This document shows, piece after piece, positions 6,070-13,052 of a stretch of 14,990 nucleotides of DNA. The first letter of the stretch is position 1. Each line of letters begins with the position of its first letter. A program made the translations under genes and the position numbers. The notes below the pieces were generated by a model. It had not been told where the DNA came from. It did no database searches and was given only the letters and a program-made list of their open reading frames with translations. The DNA comes from ZLKRG08 sp046094385 (GTDB taxonomy: Bacteria; Actinomycetota; Actinomycetes; Nanopelagicales; Nanopelagicaceae), in NCBI GenBank assembly GCA_046094385.1, contig JBJTHJ010000039.1, positions 1-14,990 on the forward strand. Reading direction: 5' to 3'.

Positions 6070-6857
6070 CGGAGCTACGCGTAACGGGACGAAGCGAGGA
6101 TGGGACCCATCTACTGCTTACAGATCCCGAAGATCGCGAATTCACTTTGCGGATCTCAGATAATTTAAAGGCAACCATCAATCAACCTCGCTTGGCCTCG
6201 GTTCCTACCGAAAGAAACGAACAGACCATTAGCGTCAAAGAGATTCAAGCAAGATTGCGGGCTGGAGAATCGATCGAAGATTTAGCGCGGGAAGCTAGTT
6301 GGTCATATGACAAGGTCGAACGTTTTGCTGGACCAATTCTGCAAGAACGCGCATACATCCTCAGTCTGGTTAATAATGTAGCTGTCAAAAATGCCGGTAC
6401 CCGTGACGCGATAATTTTCATTGAGCTAGTCACAAAGAAATTATCATCAAATGGCGTAGCTGCAGATGAATTAAATTGGAACACACACCGTAGGGATGAT
6501 GGTCAATGGGTGATCAGATTGCATTACCCAACCAATAATCCTGGAAATGGTCGTGGCGAGGCAGTCTGGTTCTTCGATATGGCAAAGCGGGTGGTTGTTG
6601 CAGAGGATGAAGGCGCCTCATGGATCATGGGGGAAAGCGCATCTGCCGCTCGCCTACCTGAACCAGAGATCAACCATGGACTGGTTTACAACAGCCCCAC
6701 AGTGACCATCAACTCCGCTCCCACTCCACGTCTTGCTGTTATCAGAGAGAATGAAGATCTAGAAGATGGAGTTAAGAAGCGGGCTTCAGTGCCTTCATGG
6801 GATGAAATTATGTTTGGTACTAAATCTGAGCCTGATTCATCCAATTCAGCAGATTAA
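6066..6857 (+). CDS. sepH: SepH, FtsZ-binding cell division protein (DUF3071)
   Basis: SepH is an actinobacterial protein that binds FtsZ and promotes assembly and bundling of filaments at the septum. The 263 residues show the family layout: an N-terminal domain starting MTELRVTGRSEDGTHLLL, a helix-turn-helix-like segment at 56-97 (VSVKEIQARLR-type helix, then AREASWSYDKVERFAGPILQ), a conserved region to about 185 with QWVIRLHY and AVWFFDM, a poorly conserved linker, and a C-terminal SVPSWDEIMFG motif near 242-252. The ATG at 6066 lies in an ATGA overlap with the MFS stop. The frame is open to a TTG at 6042, but that would add eight residues before the conserved MTELRV start, so I reject it. 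The gene ends 8 bases from the convergent phosphatase gene. The C-terminal linker appears shorter than in Streptomyces homologues, in line with a compact genome. Confidence 0.93.
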   Translation: MTELRVTGRSEDGTHLLLTDPEDREFTLRISDNLKATINQPRLASVPTERNEQTISVKEIQARLRAGESIEDLAREASWSYDKVERFAGPILQERAYILSLVNNVAVKNAGTRDAIIFIELVTKKLSSNGVAADELNWNTHRRDDGQWVIRLHYPTNNPGNGRGEAVWFFDMAKRVVVAEDEGASWIMGESASAARLPEPEINHGLVYNSPTVTINSAPTPRLAVIRENEDLEDGVKKRASVPSWDEIMFGTKSEPDSSNSAD

Positions 6858-6865
6858 CCCAAGAA

Positions 6866-7951
6866 TCAGATAATCAATTGCATTAGCGGAACGCTGCTTT
6901 CAATATCGGTCATACCTCCATGGTGTCCAACCATCGCGCTCTCCAATTTTTCACGAGCCGGATCAATCAAAATCCCTTCATGATTACAAATTGCAATCAA
7001 GTCTCCTACCCGTTCAGCGAATTTTGTCGGCATTGGGCTTCCAAAGATTCCAGCTGAAATCGCCTCCTCGCGAGAGTAGATAGTTGCAAAATCTCCTAAT
7101 TGACTACGCCATAAATTTACAATCTCGCTTGTGATCTCAGGGCGAGCCAAATAAATATGCCTTGCACGAGGCTCACCGGCGATGGTTGAAACTTCCGTCA
7201 TCAATAGATTATCTCTGCCAATTACTATTTTCTGGTCAGCATTGATCATTCCGTGATCACCAGTTATCCAGACTCTGCTGCCTTTTGGTAGGCGTTCTCT
7301 AAGTTGGCCAACTAAATTATCGATCATTCGCAATGTCTCAAGCCACTTTTCTGAGCCATAACCTGCCACATGGCCGGCCACATCCAAATCATTAACATAT
7401 AGATAGACAAACGCAGGAGTCTGCTTCAAAGCGGTGATGGTTTCAGTCACCAAATCTGGGTAGAGATTGGCGCCGCGATATTTAGCGCCGCGAAAAACTG
7501 CCCTAGTGAAGCCGGTATCTTCATATCGCTTTGCAGCCACATGGGTTACTGAGATTCCATGGCGAGCTCCGATCTCAAAGAGCGTCTCCTTTGGTTGCCA
7601 ATGAACCGGGTCGACTCGTTCATCCCACTTAAGCGCATTTAAGACTCGCCCATTCGAATTTGGTACTCGCACCGTGTAACCCAACATGCCATGTTCATTG
7701 GGCATGGAACCAGTCATTAACGTTGCTAACGAAACGGAGGTGGTACTTGGAAATGCAGTTTCGACATCGCCAAAACTCTTTCCGGCGACAATATTCGGGA
7801 TCAACTCTGGAAAATCATCTAATGCATGTGCGCCAAATCCATCAATCAAGAAAAGGACTTCCCGTCCTGAAATTGAAGCTCCCAGTCGTGTTTCGTATTG
7901 AGCAACTCCCAAACCAGCAAAGATCGCTGGGGTAACTTCACTCAATTTCAT
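6866..7951 (-). CDS. Alkaline phosphatase superfamily protein (nucleotide pyrophosphatase/phosphodiesterase type)
   Basis: A protein of 361 residues of the type I phosphodiesterase/nucleotide pyrophosphatase group. The two-metal active site looks complete: LIDGFG at 35-40 with D37, FPSTTS at 67-72 with T71 as likely nucleophile, LMTGSMPNEHG at 78-88, NDLDVAGHVAG at 187-197 (D190, H194), TGDHGM at 230-235 (D232, H233) and GHHGG near 342-346. There is no clear signal peptide or membrane helix, so it appears cytoplasmic, unlike many phosphate-scavenging members. The substrate is unknown; a nucleotide, phosphodiester or phosphonate is possible. It converges with sepH (8 bases apart) and is divergent from psuG across a 39-base gap that must hold promoters for both. 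Confidence 0.9.
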   Translation of the reverse strand: MKLSEVTPAIFAGLGVAQYETRLGASISGREVLFLIDGFGAHALDDFPELIPNIVAGKSFGDVETAFPSTTSVSLATLMTGSMPNEHGMLGYTVRVPNSNGRVLNALKWDERVDPVHWQPKETLFEIGARHGISVTHVAAKRYEDTGFTRAVFRGAKYRGANLYPDLVTETITALKQTPAFVYLYVNDLDVAGHVAGYGSEKWLETLRMIDNLVGQLRERLPKGSRVWITGDHGMINADQKIVIGRDNLLMTEVSTIAGEPRARHIYLARPEITSEIVNLWRSQLGDFATIYSREEAISAGIFGSPMPTKFAERVGDLIAICNHEGILIDPAREKLESAMVGHHGGMTDIESSVPLMQLII

Positions 7952-7978
7952 GGATTTATTCTTTCATTAAATCTCGCG

Positions 7979-7984
7979 TAAAAT
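7979..7984 (+). promoter_or_regulatory. Probable -10 element of a leaderless psuG transcript
   Basis: TAAAAT fits the actinobacterial TANNNT -10 pattern and ends 6 bases before the psuG ATG. With the usual distance of about 7 bases to the start site, transcription would begin at or next to the A of ATG. There is no Shine-Dalgarno between them, which also points to a leaderless mRNA. Confidence 0.5.
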
Positions 7985-7990
7985 CCTTTT

Positions 7991-8878
7991 ATGATCTTCT
8001 CGCCTGAGGTAGAGCGTGCGCTTGCTTCCAAGAGACCACTAGTTGCCTTGGAATCAACCATCATCAGTCACGGATTACCTCGTCCAACCAATCTTGAAGT
8101 GGCACGTGAGGTCGAATCGATTGTTCGTGAAAATGGCGCAACCCCCGCAACCATCGCCCTAATTGATGGAGTGGCACATATAGGTTTGACTGATGAGCAA
8201 TTGATTGCGATCGCAAATCGAGATGATGTAATCAAGGCTTCCACACGTGATCTAGCTATCGCAAAAGCCAAACGATTATCAGCTGCGACCACAGTTGCCG
8301 CAACTGCACATTTGGCTGCCAAAGCCGGAATCAAGGTCTTTGCTACGGGTGGTTTAGGTGGAGTGCATCGTGGCGCTAATGAGTCTTTCGATGAATCTGC
8401 GGATTTAACCGCTTTAGCACAATTGGATATGACTGTGGTCTGCGCCGGAGTGAAGTCAATTCTGGATGTAGCAGCAACATTAGAACGTTTAGAAACTTAT
8501 GCAATTGGTGTGGTGGGTTATAAAACCAAGCGTTTTCCAGGTTTCTATCTAACTGACTCTGGGTTTGATCTTGAATACCAAGTCGATACCCCTTCCGAGA
8601 TCGCAACGATCATAAATGCGCGCTTAGAAATGGGAACCAATAGAAATGCATTGATTGTAGCCAACCCGGTAAAAAACCAGATGGATAAAGCCCTTCATGA
8701 TCGATTGCTTGAAAGTGGTCTACAAGCTGCCACCAATTCGAATATCCATGGCAAGGAGACCACACCATTTCTCCTTGAGTTCTTCCATAACCAGTCAAAG
8801 GGTGAATCATTGAGAGTTAATATCGAAATCATCAAAGGCAACAGTGCTTTGGCTGCACAGATAGCGGCAGCGCTTTGA
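7991..8878 (+). CDS. psuG: Pseudouridine-5'-phosphate glycosidase
   Basis: PsuG cleaves pseudouridine 5'-phosphate to uracil and ribose 5-phosphate, breaking a C-C glycosidic bond. The 295 residues match the family along their length. Visible are VALESTIISHGLPRPTN near 18-34 with E21, GATPATIALIDG at 49-60, a Lys at 82 in VIKASTRDL that matches the Schiff-base lysine of E. coli PsuG, FATGGLGGVHRGA near 117-129, ESFDESADL at 131-139 with a metal-binding Asp, and VCAGVKSILD at 150-159 with K155. NPVKNQMD near 225 is also typical. The gene starts at ATG 7991 directly after a -10-like element, and its TGA stop overlaps the TTG start of the kinase gene, so the two form a salvage operon feeding uracil and ribose phosphate into metabolism. 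Confidence 0.95.
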   Translation: MIFSPEVERALASKRPLVALESTIISHGLPRPTNLEVAREVESIVRENGATPATIALIDGVAHIGLTDEQLIAIANRDDVIKASTRDLAIAKAKRLSAATTVAATAHLAAKAGIKVFATGGLGGVHRGANESFDESADLTALAQLDMTVVCAGVKSILDVAATLERLETYAIGVVGYKTKRFPGFYLTDSGFDLEYQVDTPSEIATIINARLEMGTNRNALIVANPVKNQMDKALHDRLLESGLQAATNSNIHGKETTPFLLEFFHNQSKGESLRVNIEIIKGNSALAAQIAAAL

Positions 8879-9756
8879 AGAAGATTCTCTGCATGGGCGA
8901 TGTGGCGCTAGATGTAATTGCACAGTTAAAAGAACCCATCAACTACGGTAACGACACCGCATCACGCATCTCGACGCACCCAGGTGGCCAGGCCGCGAAT
9001 GTTGCAACTTGGATCACTCGCACCAATAACAAAGCCGTTATCGTCGCCAGGGTCGGCAATGATCCCGTTGGTTTTGCACTAGTAAGCGATTTAGATAAAT
9101 ACGGAGTAGAACATCACGGCTTGATGAATTCTGGCAGACCATCTGGAGTAGTAGTCATCTTGGTTGATTCCAACGGTGAACGCACGATGTTCCCGGATAA
9201 TGGCGCTAACGCCGATTTGGAAGTCGCAGATTTACCACCTTTAGATGATATCGATGGAGTCTTTCTCTCTGGATATGCGCTCTTAGATTTTCGTTCTAGA
9301 GATGCCGCGCTTGGCATGATCAAGAAATTCCGCGAAAATAAAATCCCGATCTTCTTTGATCCAACCACCACCGGTGCCATGAAAGTGGTTCCAAAATCCG
9401 AGATTTTAGATTGGGTTGGAATGGTCGATGGAATTCTGCTTAATAACGAAGAGGCGCGCTATCTTGGAGAATCAAGTGATTTGGAAGAGGCTGAAGAGAA
9501 TCTCTTGAAACGTACACCACTAGTGGTTATTAAATTAGGTTCACGTGGAGCCACTGGTGTTTACCAAGATCAGTTTGCGAAAGTTCCCGCAGTTACTACC
9601 AATGTGGTTGATACCACTGGCGCTGGAGATTCTTTCGCAGCAGGATTCATTCCAAAGTGGTTAGAGAGCAATAACTTAGAAGCTGCGCTAAATGCTGGAA
9701 CTGCACTTGCTGCTAAATGTGTATCAATAGTTGGGGCGCGCCCTCCCTTAAATTAG
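8875..9756 (+). CDS. psuK: PfkB-family carbohydrate kinase, probable pseudouridine kinase
   Basis: A ribokinase-fold kinase of 293 residues. The first strand ends in GDVALD (8-13), the substrate-side motif PGGQAANVA lies at 36-44, and the C-terminal PfkB signature DTTGAGDSFAAGF at 246-258 carries the catalytic base D252 and the anion hole GAGD. The fold alone could serve ribose, adenosine or other sugars. The direct overlap with psuG makes pseudouridine the likely substrate, because psuK-psuG pairs are a well-known unit in which this kinase makes pseudouridine 5'-phosphate. The start is TTG at 8875, sharing TTGA with the psuG stop. The next candidate, ATG 8893, would delete the first beta strand, so I prefer TTG. 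Confidence 0.85.
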   Translation: MKKILCMGDVALDVIAQLKEPINYGNDTASRISTHPGGQAANVATWITRTNNKAVIVARVGNDPVGFALVSDLDKYGVEHHGLMNSGRPSGVVVILVDSNGERTMFPDNGANADLEVADLPPLDDIDGVFLSGYALLDFRSRDAALGMIKKFRENKIPIFFDPTTTGAMKVVPKSEILDWVGMVDGILLNNEEARYLGESSDLEEAEENLLKRTPLVVIKLGSRGATGVYQDQFAKVPAVTTNVVDTTGAGDSFAAGFIPKWLESNNLEAALNAGTALAAKCVSIVGARPPLN

Positions 9757-9783
9757 CGCCATCTATTGGCAGAATTCCTGCCT

Positions 9784-11298
9784 ATGGCAGCAAAGACTCC
9801 CGCTAAAGGCTCGAACAAGCACGGTCCAAAACCTGGTGAACATCCGGGAAGAATCGTTGATATCGATGTGGCATCTGAGATGTCCGAATCATTTTTGGAG
9901 TATGCGTACTCAGTAATTTATTCACGCGCACTTCCGGATGCACGTGATGGATTAAAACCAGTACATCGCAGAATCCTTCATCAAATGTCAGAGATGGGAC
10001 TGCGCCCAGAGCGTGGACACGTCAAGAGCGCACGTGTAGTTGGTGAAGTTATGGGTAAGTTGCATCCACATGGTGATGGTGCAATCTACGATGCGCTAGT
10101 TCGCATGGCACAGAATTTTTCAATGCGCCTTCCCTTGATTGATGGACATGGAAACTTTGGATCTCTAGATGCAGGTCCGGCAGCCATGCGTTACACCGAG
10201 GCAAGGCTTGCAAATCCAGCAATGGCGATGGTCGCTGAAGCCGACGAAAACACCGTTGACTTTGGTCCAAATTACGATGGTCAATTGGCAGAACCGCTGG
10301 TTCTACCTGCAGCCTTCCCAAACTTGTTGGTAAATGGCGCTACCGGAATCGCAGTTGGTATGGCCACAAATATGGCACCACATAATTTAAATGAAGTGGT
10401 GGCAGCAACCAAATACCTCATTGAAAATCCAAAGGCTACGACCAAGCAGTTGATGAAATTTGTGCCAGGGCCAGACTTTCCAACGGGCGGAGAACTAGTT
10501 GATGTCGAAGGAATCACCGAGGCATATAGCTCTGGTAAAGGCGCATTCAAGATTCGTGCCACCGTTGAGATTGGCAAAGTCTCTTCACGTAAACAGGGCA
10601 TCATCGTAAAAGAACTCCCCTATAACGTAGGGCCAGAGAAGATCGTAGAGAAGATCGCCGAAGTTGTTAAGAGTAAGAAGATCCAAGGAATTAGCGATAT
10701 CGTCGATTTATCGGATGGAAAGACCGGAACCAATGTGGTCATCGAGCTTAAGAATGGCTACGAGCCGACGGAAGTTCTTGAGAAACTATACAAACTAACT
10801 CCAATGGAGCAGCAATTCTCTATCAATGCGGTGGCGCTAGTAAATGGCAAACCTCAACAGCTTGGACTAAAGGAGCTGTTACAGGTTTTCATCGACCATC
10901 GCATAGAAGTTGTGAAGCGTCGCTCTGAATTTAGAAAAGGCAAAGCTGAAGCTCGTCTTCTGTTGGTAGATGGCTTACTGAAAGCGATCATCGACATCGA
11001 CAAGGTAATCAAGATTATCCGTGGCTCAGAGGATGCAGCTGCCGCTCCAGATGCGCTTATCAAGAGCTTCAAACTCAAAGAGGAGCAAGCGGTTTACATT
11101 TTAGATATGCCACTTCGTCGACTTACCAAGATGAGCAAGATCGAACTTGAGACCGAACAGAAAGAACTCAAGAAGACTATCGCCGAACTCTCCGCCTTAC
11201 TAAAGAGTGAGGATGCAATAAAGGCAAAGGTCTCCGATGAAGTATCAGAAGTCGGAAAGGATTTCGGTACGGCGCGTAGAACTAAATTAGCTTCTTAG
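9784..11298 (+). CDS. parC: Type IIA topoisomerase A subunit (ParC/GyrA-like) lacking the C-terminal domain
   Basis: This is the DNA breakage-reunion subunit of topoisomerase IV or gyrase. Numbered from TTG 9766 (510 residues), the winged-helix core is intact: ALPDARDGLKPVHRR near 55-69, KLHPHGDGAIYDALVRM near 98-114, and MRYTEARLA at 141-149 with catalytic Y143 preceded by R142. The tower and coiled-coil regions follow, and the protein ends soon after the C-gate coiled coil. Typical GyrA and ParC proteins of Actinobacteria have about 800 residues because a beta-pinwheel DNA-wrapping domain follows; none is present here. The stop lies inside a 4-base tail-to-tail overlap with potC, so no further reading frame follows. 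ATG 9784 is the better start, giving 504 residues. A partner B subunit is not in the window. Gly at position 105 (GyrA S83 in E. coli) falls in the quinolone-binding region. The symbol parC is preferred over gyrA2 by context only. Confidence 0.88.
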   Translation: MAAKTPAKGSNKHGPKPGEHPGRIVDIDVASEMSESFLEYAYSVIYSRALPDARDGLKPVHRRILHQMSEMGLRPERGHVKSARVVGEVMGKLHPHGDGAIYDALVRMAQNFSMRLPLIDGHGNFGSLDAGPAAMRYTEARLANPAMAMVAEADENTVDFGPNYDGQLAEPLVLPAAFPNLLVNGATGIAVGMATNMAPHNLNEVVAATKYLIENPKATTKQLMKFVPGPDFPTGGELVDVEGITEAYSSGKGAFKIRATVEIGKVSSRKQGIIVKELPYNVGPEKIVEKIAEVVKSKKIQGISDIVDLSDGKTGTNVVIELKNGYEPTEVLEKLYKLTPMEQQFSINAVALVNGKPQQLGLKELLQVFIDHRIEVVKRRSEFRKGKAEARLLLVDGLLKAIIDIDKVIKIIRGSEDAAAAPDALIKSFKLKEEQAVYILDMPLRRLTKMSKIELETEQKELKKTIAELSALLKSEDAIKAKVSDEVSEVGKDFGTARRTKLAS

Positions 11299-12098
11299 TT
11301 CTTTCTTCCTGAGCCATCATCAGATGCCAATCGCTGAGAAAAATAGATTGGAATGATTGAGAGAATCACAAGCGTCGCAGCGACCACGTTGACAATTGGT
11401 GCCTGGTTTGGCCTGAATAGATTCTGAAAGATCCAAATCGGTAAGGTATTTTGACCAGCACCCGCGGTAAAGGTGGTGACGATAATTTCATCAAAAGAGA
11501 GCCCAAGAGATAGCAGCCCGCCTGCAATTAACGCAGTGCGAATAAGTGGGAAGGTAACTAAACGGAACGTAGTCCATCTAGTAGCCCCAAGATCCATACT
11601 TGCTTCCTCTAAATTCTTTCCTAATCTGCGATAGCGCGCAGCCACGTTATTAAAGACCACCACAATGCAGAAGGTGGCATGTCCCACCACGATCGTGAAA
11701 AGGGTTAATTGCCCTAAGAAATTCGTGAAAACATTGTTCAGCGCAATGCCAGTGACTATTCCGGGTAAGGCAATCGGTAGTACAAAGAGAAGGGATATTG
11801 CATCTCTGCCAAAGAATTCATACCTGGCAACTGCAGCTGCAGCTAGCGCACCAAGTACCAACGCAATCATGGTTGCCAATACTGCAACTAAAGCCGAACG
11901 AGTGATGGCATCTCGCACTCCCTCATTGCTTGCCGCTTTACTCCACCAACTAGTGGTAAAACCACTTGGTGGCCAAGCAAAACTAGTATTCCGATTGAAT
12001 GAATTAATGACAACCAGTATCAGTGGCACATAAATAAACGAGAATCCGAAGCCCATGATTGTCCATAAGGCCACACGTGCAAATTTAGAAATTCTCAT
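11295..12098 (-). CDS. potC: Spermidine/putrescine ABC transporter permease PotC
   Basis: One of two membrane subunits of a polyamine importer. The 267 residues contain about six membrane helices, the first near 10-32 and the last near 237-253. The cytoplasmic EAA loop that docks on PotA reads LEEASMDLGATRWTTFRLVT at 162-181, with the conserved Gly at 171. Segments such as SFDEIIVTTF near 201-210 are typical of PotC. The ATG at 12098 lies in an ATGA overlap with potB, so the two permeases are made in coupled fashion. It is the last gene of the operon and ends in a TTAG tail-to-tail overlap with the topoisomerase gene, leaving no room for a separate terminator. Confidence 0.92.
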   Translation of the reverse strand: MRISKFARVALWTIMGFGFSFIYVPLILVVINSFNRNTSFAWPPSGFTTSWWSKAASNEGVRDAITRSALVAVLATMIALVLGALAAAAVARYEFFGRDAISLLFVLPIALPGIVTGIALNNVFTNFLGQLTLFTIVVGHATFCIVVVFNNVAARYRRLGKNLEEASMDLGATRWTTFRLVTFPLIRTALIAGGLLSLGLSFDEIIVTTFTAGAGQNTLPIWIFQNLFRPNQAPIVNVVAATLVILSIIPIYFSQRLASDDGSGRKN

Positions 12099-12973
12099 AG
12101 ATTATCCAGCGCTCCGCTCTTTCTGATTCCAAAGAGATATAGCACCATTATCAAAACTGGTATCAAAGCTACTGCAGCGGCAAAAGGCAGGTTCAAAGAG
12201 AAATTCTGATAAACCACATTGCCAAGCATCTGGAAGGTTCCGCCAAGAATTTGCACGGTGATGTAATCCCCCATGCTCAAAGAGAATGTAAATATGGAAC
12301 CCGCGATGATTGCTGGCCAAGTAATCGGTAAGACCACACTGAAGAAAGTTCTGCCAGCTTTTGCACCTAGATCAGAAGATGCATCAAGAAGCGAATCTGG
12401 TAATTTCTCCATTCCGGCATAAATCGGCAGCACCATATAGGGCAACCAAAGATAAGTAAGACCAATGATCACCGCAAAGATTCCAAATCCAGGTGAGGTG
12501 ATTCCGACTGGTTCTAAAAGCCAATTGATAAACCCACTTTCGGGATAAAACATGGTTCGCCAGGCATAAATCTTGACCAGATATGAAGCCCATAACGGAC
12601 TGATTACTAGGGCAACCATCACTGGCCTTGATTTTGGCCTTGCGATGCGCGCCATAAAAAAAGCCATTGGGATCGCAATCAAGGCGCAAATAACGGTCAC
12701 ACAAATTGCCACAAATAAAGTTCGCACAGTCACGTTGAAATATGCGCGATCCGTGAAAACATCTAAGAAATTCTCGAAGGTGAATTGCCTGACGATCTTG
12801 CTAGTGAAAGTATCGATCTTCCAAATGGAAGTTATAAATAGCGCCGTCAGCGAACCTATGTAGATGACCAATAACCAGAGCAGAGGCAAAGCAAGTAGAA
12901 CCAAGACCCTTAGATTGGGTCTTTGCTTCAAGCTAAGCCTTAATTTGGTGCTGATATCGCTAATTGGTCTCAC
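12095..12973 (-). CDS. potB: Spermidine/putrescine ABC transporter permease PotB
   Basis: The second permease subunit, 292 residues with about six membrane helices. The N-terminal 20 residues are basic and cytoplasmic, followed by a helix at about 22-46. The large PotB-type segment VISPLWASYLVKIYAWRTMF near 122-141 is well kept, and the EAA loop reads LPDSLLDASSDLGAKAGRTF at 191-210. FSLSMGDYITVQILGG near 225-240 is also characteristic of PotB. The start is GTG at 12973, with a GAGAG stretch a few bases upstream as a weak ribosome binding site. It lies 79 bases after potD, with a strong hairpin in between, so it probably receives less transcript than the binding-protein gene. Confidence 0.92.
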   Translation of the reverse strand: MRPISDISTKLRLSLKQRPNLRVLVLLALPLLWLLVIYIGSLTALFITSIWKIDTFTSKIVRQFTFENFLDVFTDRAYFNVTVRTLFVAICVTVICALIAIPMAFFMARIARPKSRPVMVALVISPLWASYLVKIYAWRTMFYPESGFINWLLEPVGITSPGFGIFAVIIGLTYLWLPYMVLPIYAGMEKLPDSLLDASSDLGAKAGRTFFSVVLPITWPAIIAGSIFTFSLSMGDYITVQILGGTFQMLGNVVYQNFSLNLPFAAAVALIPVLIMVLYLFGIRKSGALDNL

Positions 12974-12990
12974 TCAATCTCTCTTTAAAT

Positions 12991-13032
12991 AATCAGATGG
13001 GCGCTTAACCTTGGGAAAGCGCCCATCTGATT
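12991..13032 (-). terminator. Strong hairpin between potD and potB (attenuating terminator or mRNA stabiliser)
   Basis: The arm at 12991-13006 (AATCAGATGGGCGCTT) pairs perfectly with 13017-13032 over 16 bp, around a 10-base loop. On the minus strand it lies 20 bases after the potD stop and 17 bases before the potB start. It is followed by the AT-rich sequence TATTTAAA rather than a long U-run. Such intercistronic hairpins in ABC-importer operons commonly reduce read-through or protect the upstream binding-protein mRNA from 3' decay. Which applies here is not decided by sequence. Confidence 0.75.
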
Positions 13033-13052
13033 TTCAACTTATCTGGGCTTCC

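Noticed and set aside
9766..9783. Upstream TTG start for the topoisomerase subunit
   Set aside because: It adds only six residues. ATG 9784 is the stronger start codon and the added residues show no conservation that I can recognise.
10281..10604. A 107-codon minus-strand ORF inside the topoisomerase gene
   Set aside because: It is antisense to the strongly conserved breakage-reunion domain, with no features of its own.
11665..12033. A 122-codon plus-strand ORF
   Set aside because: It is antisense to potC, whose EAA loop and membrane segments are clear. No family features are visible.
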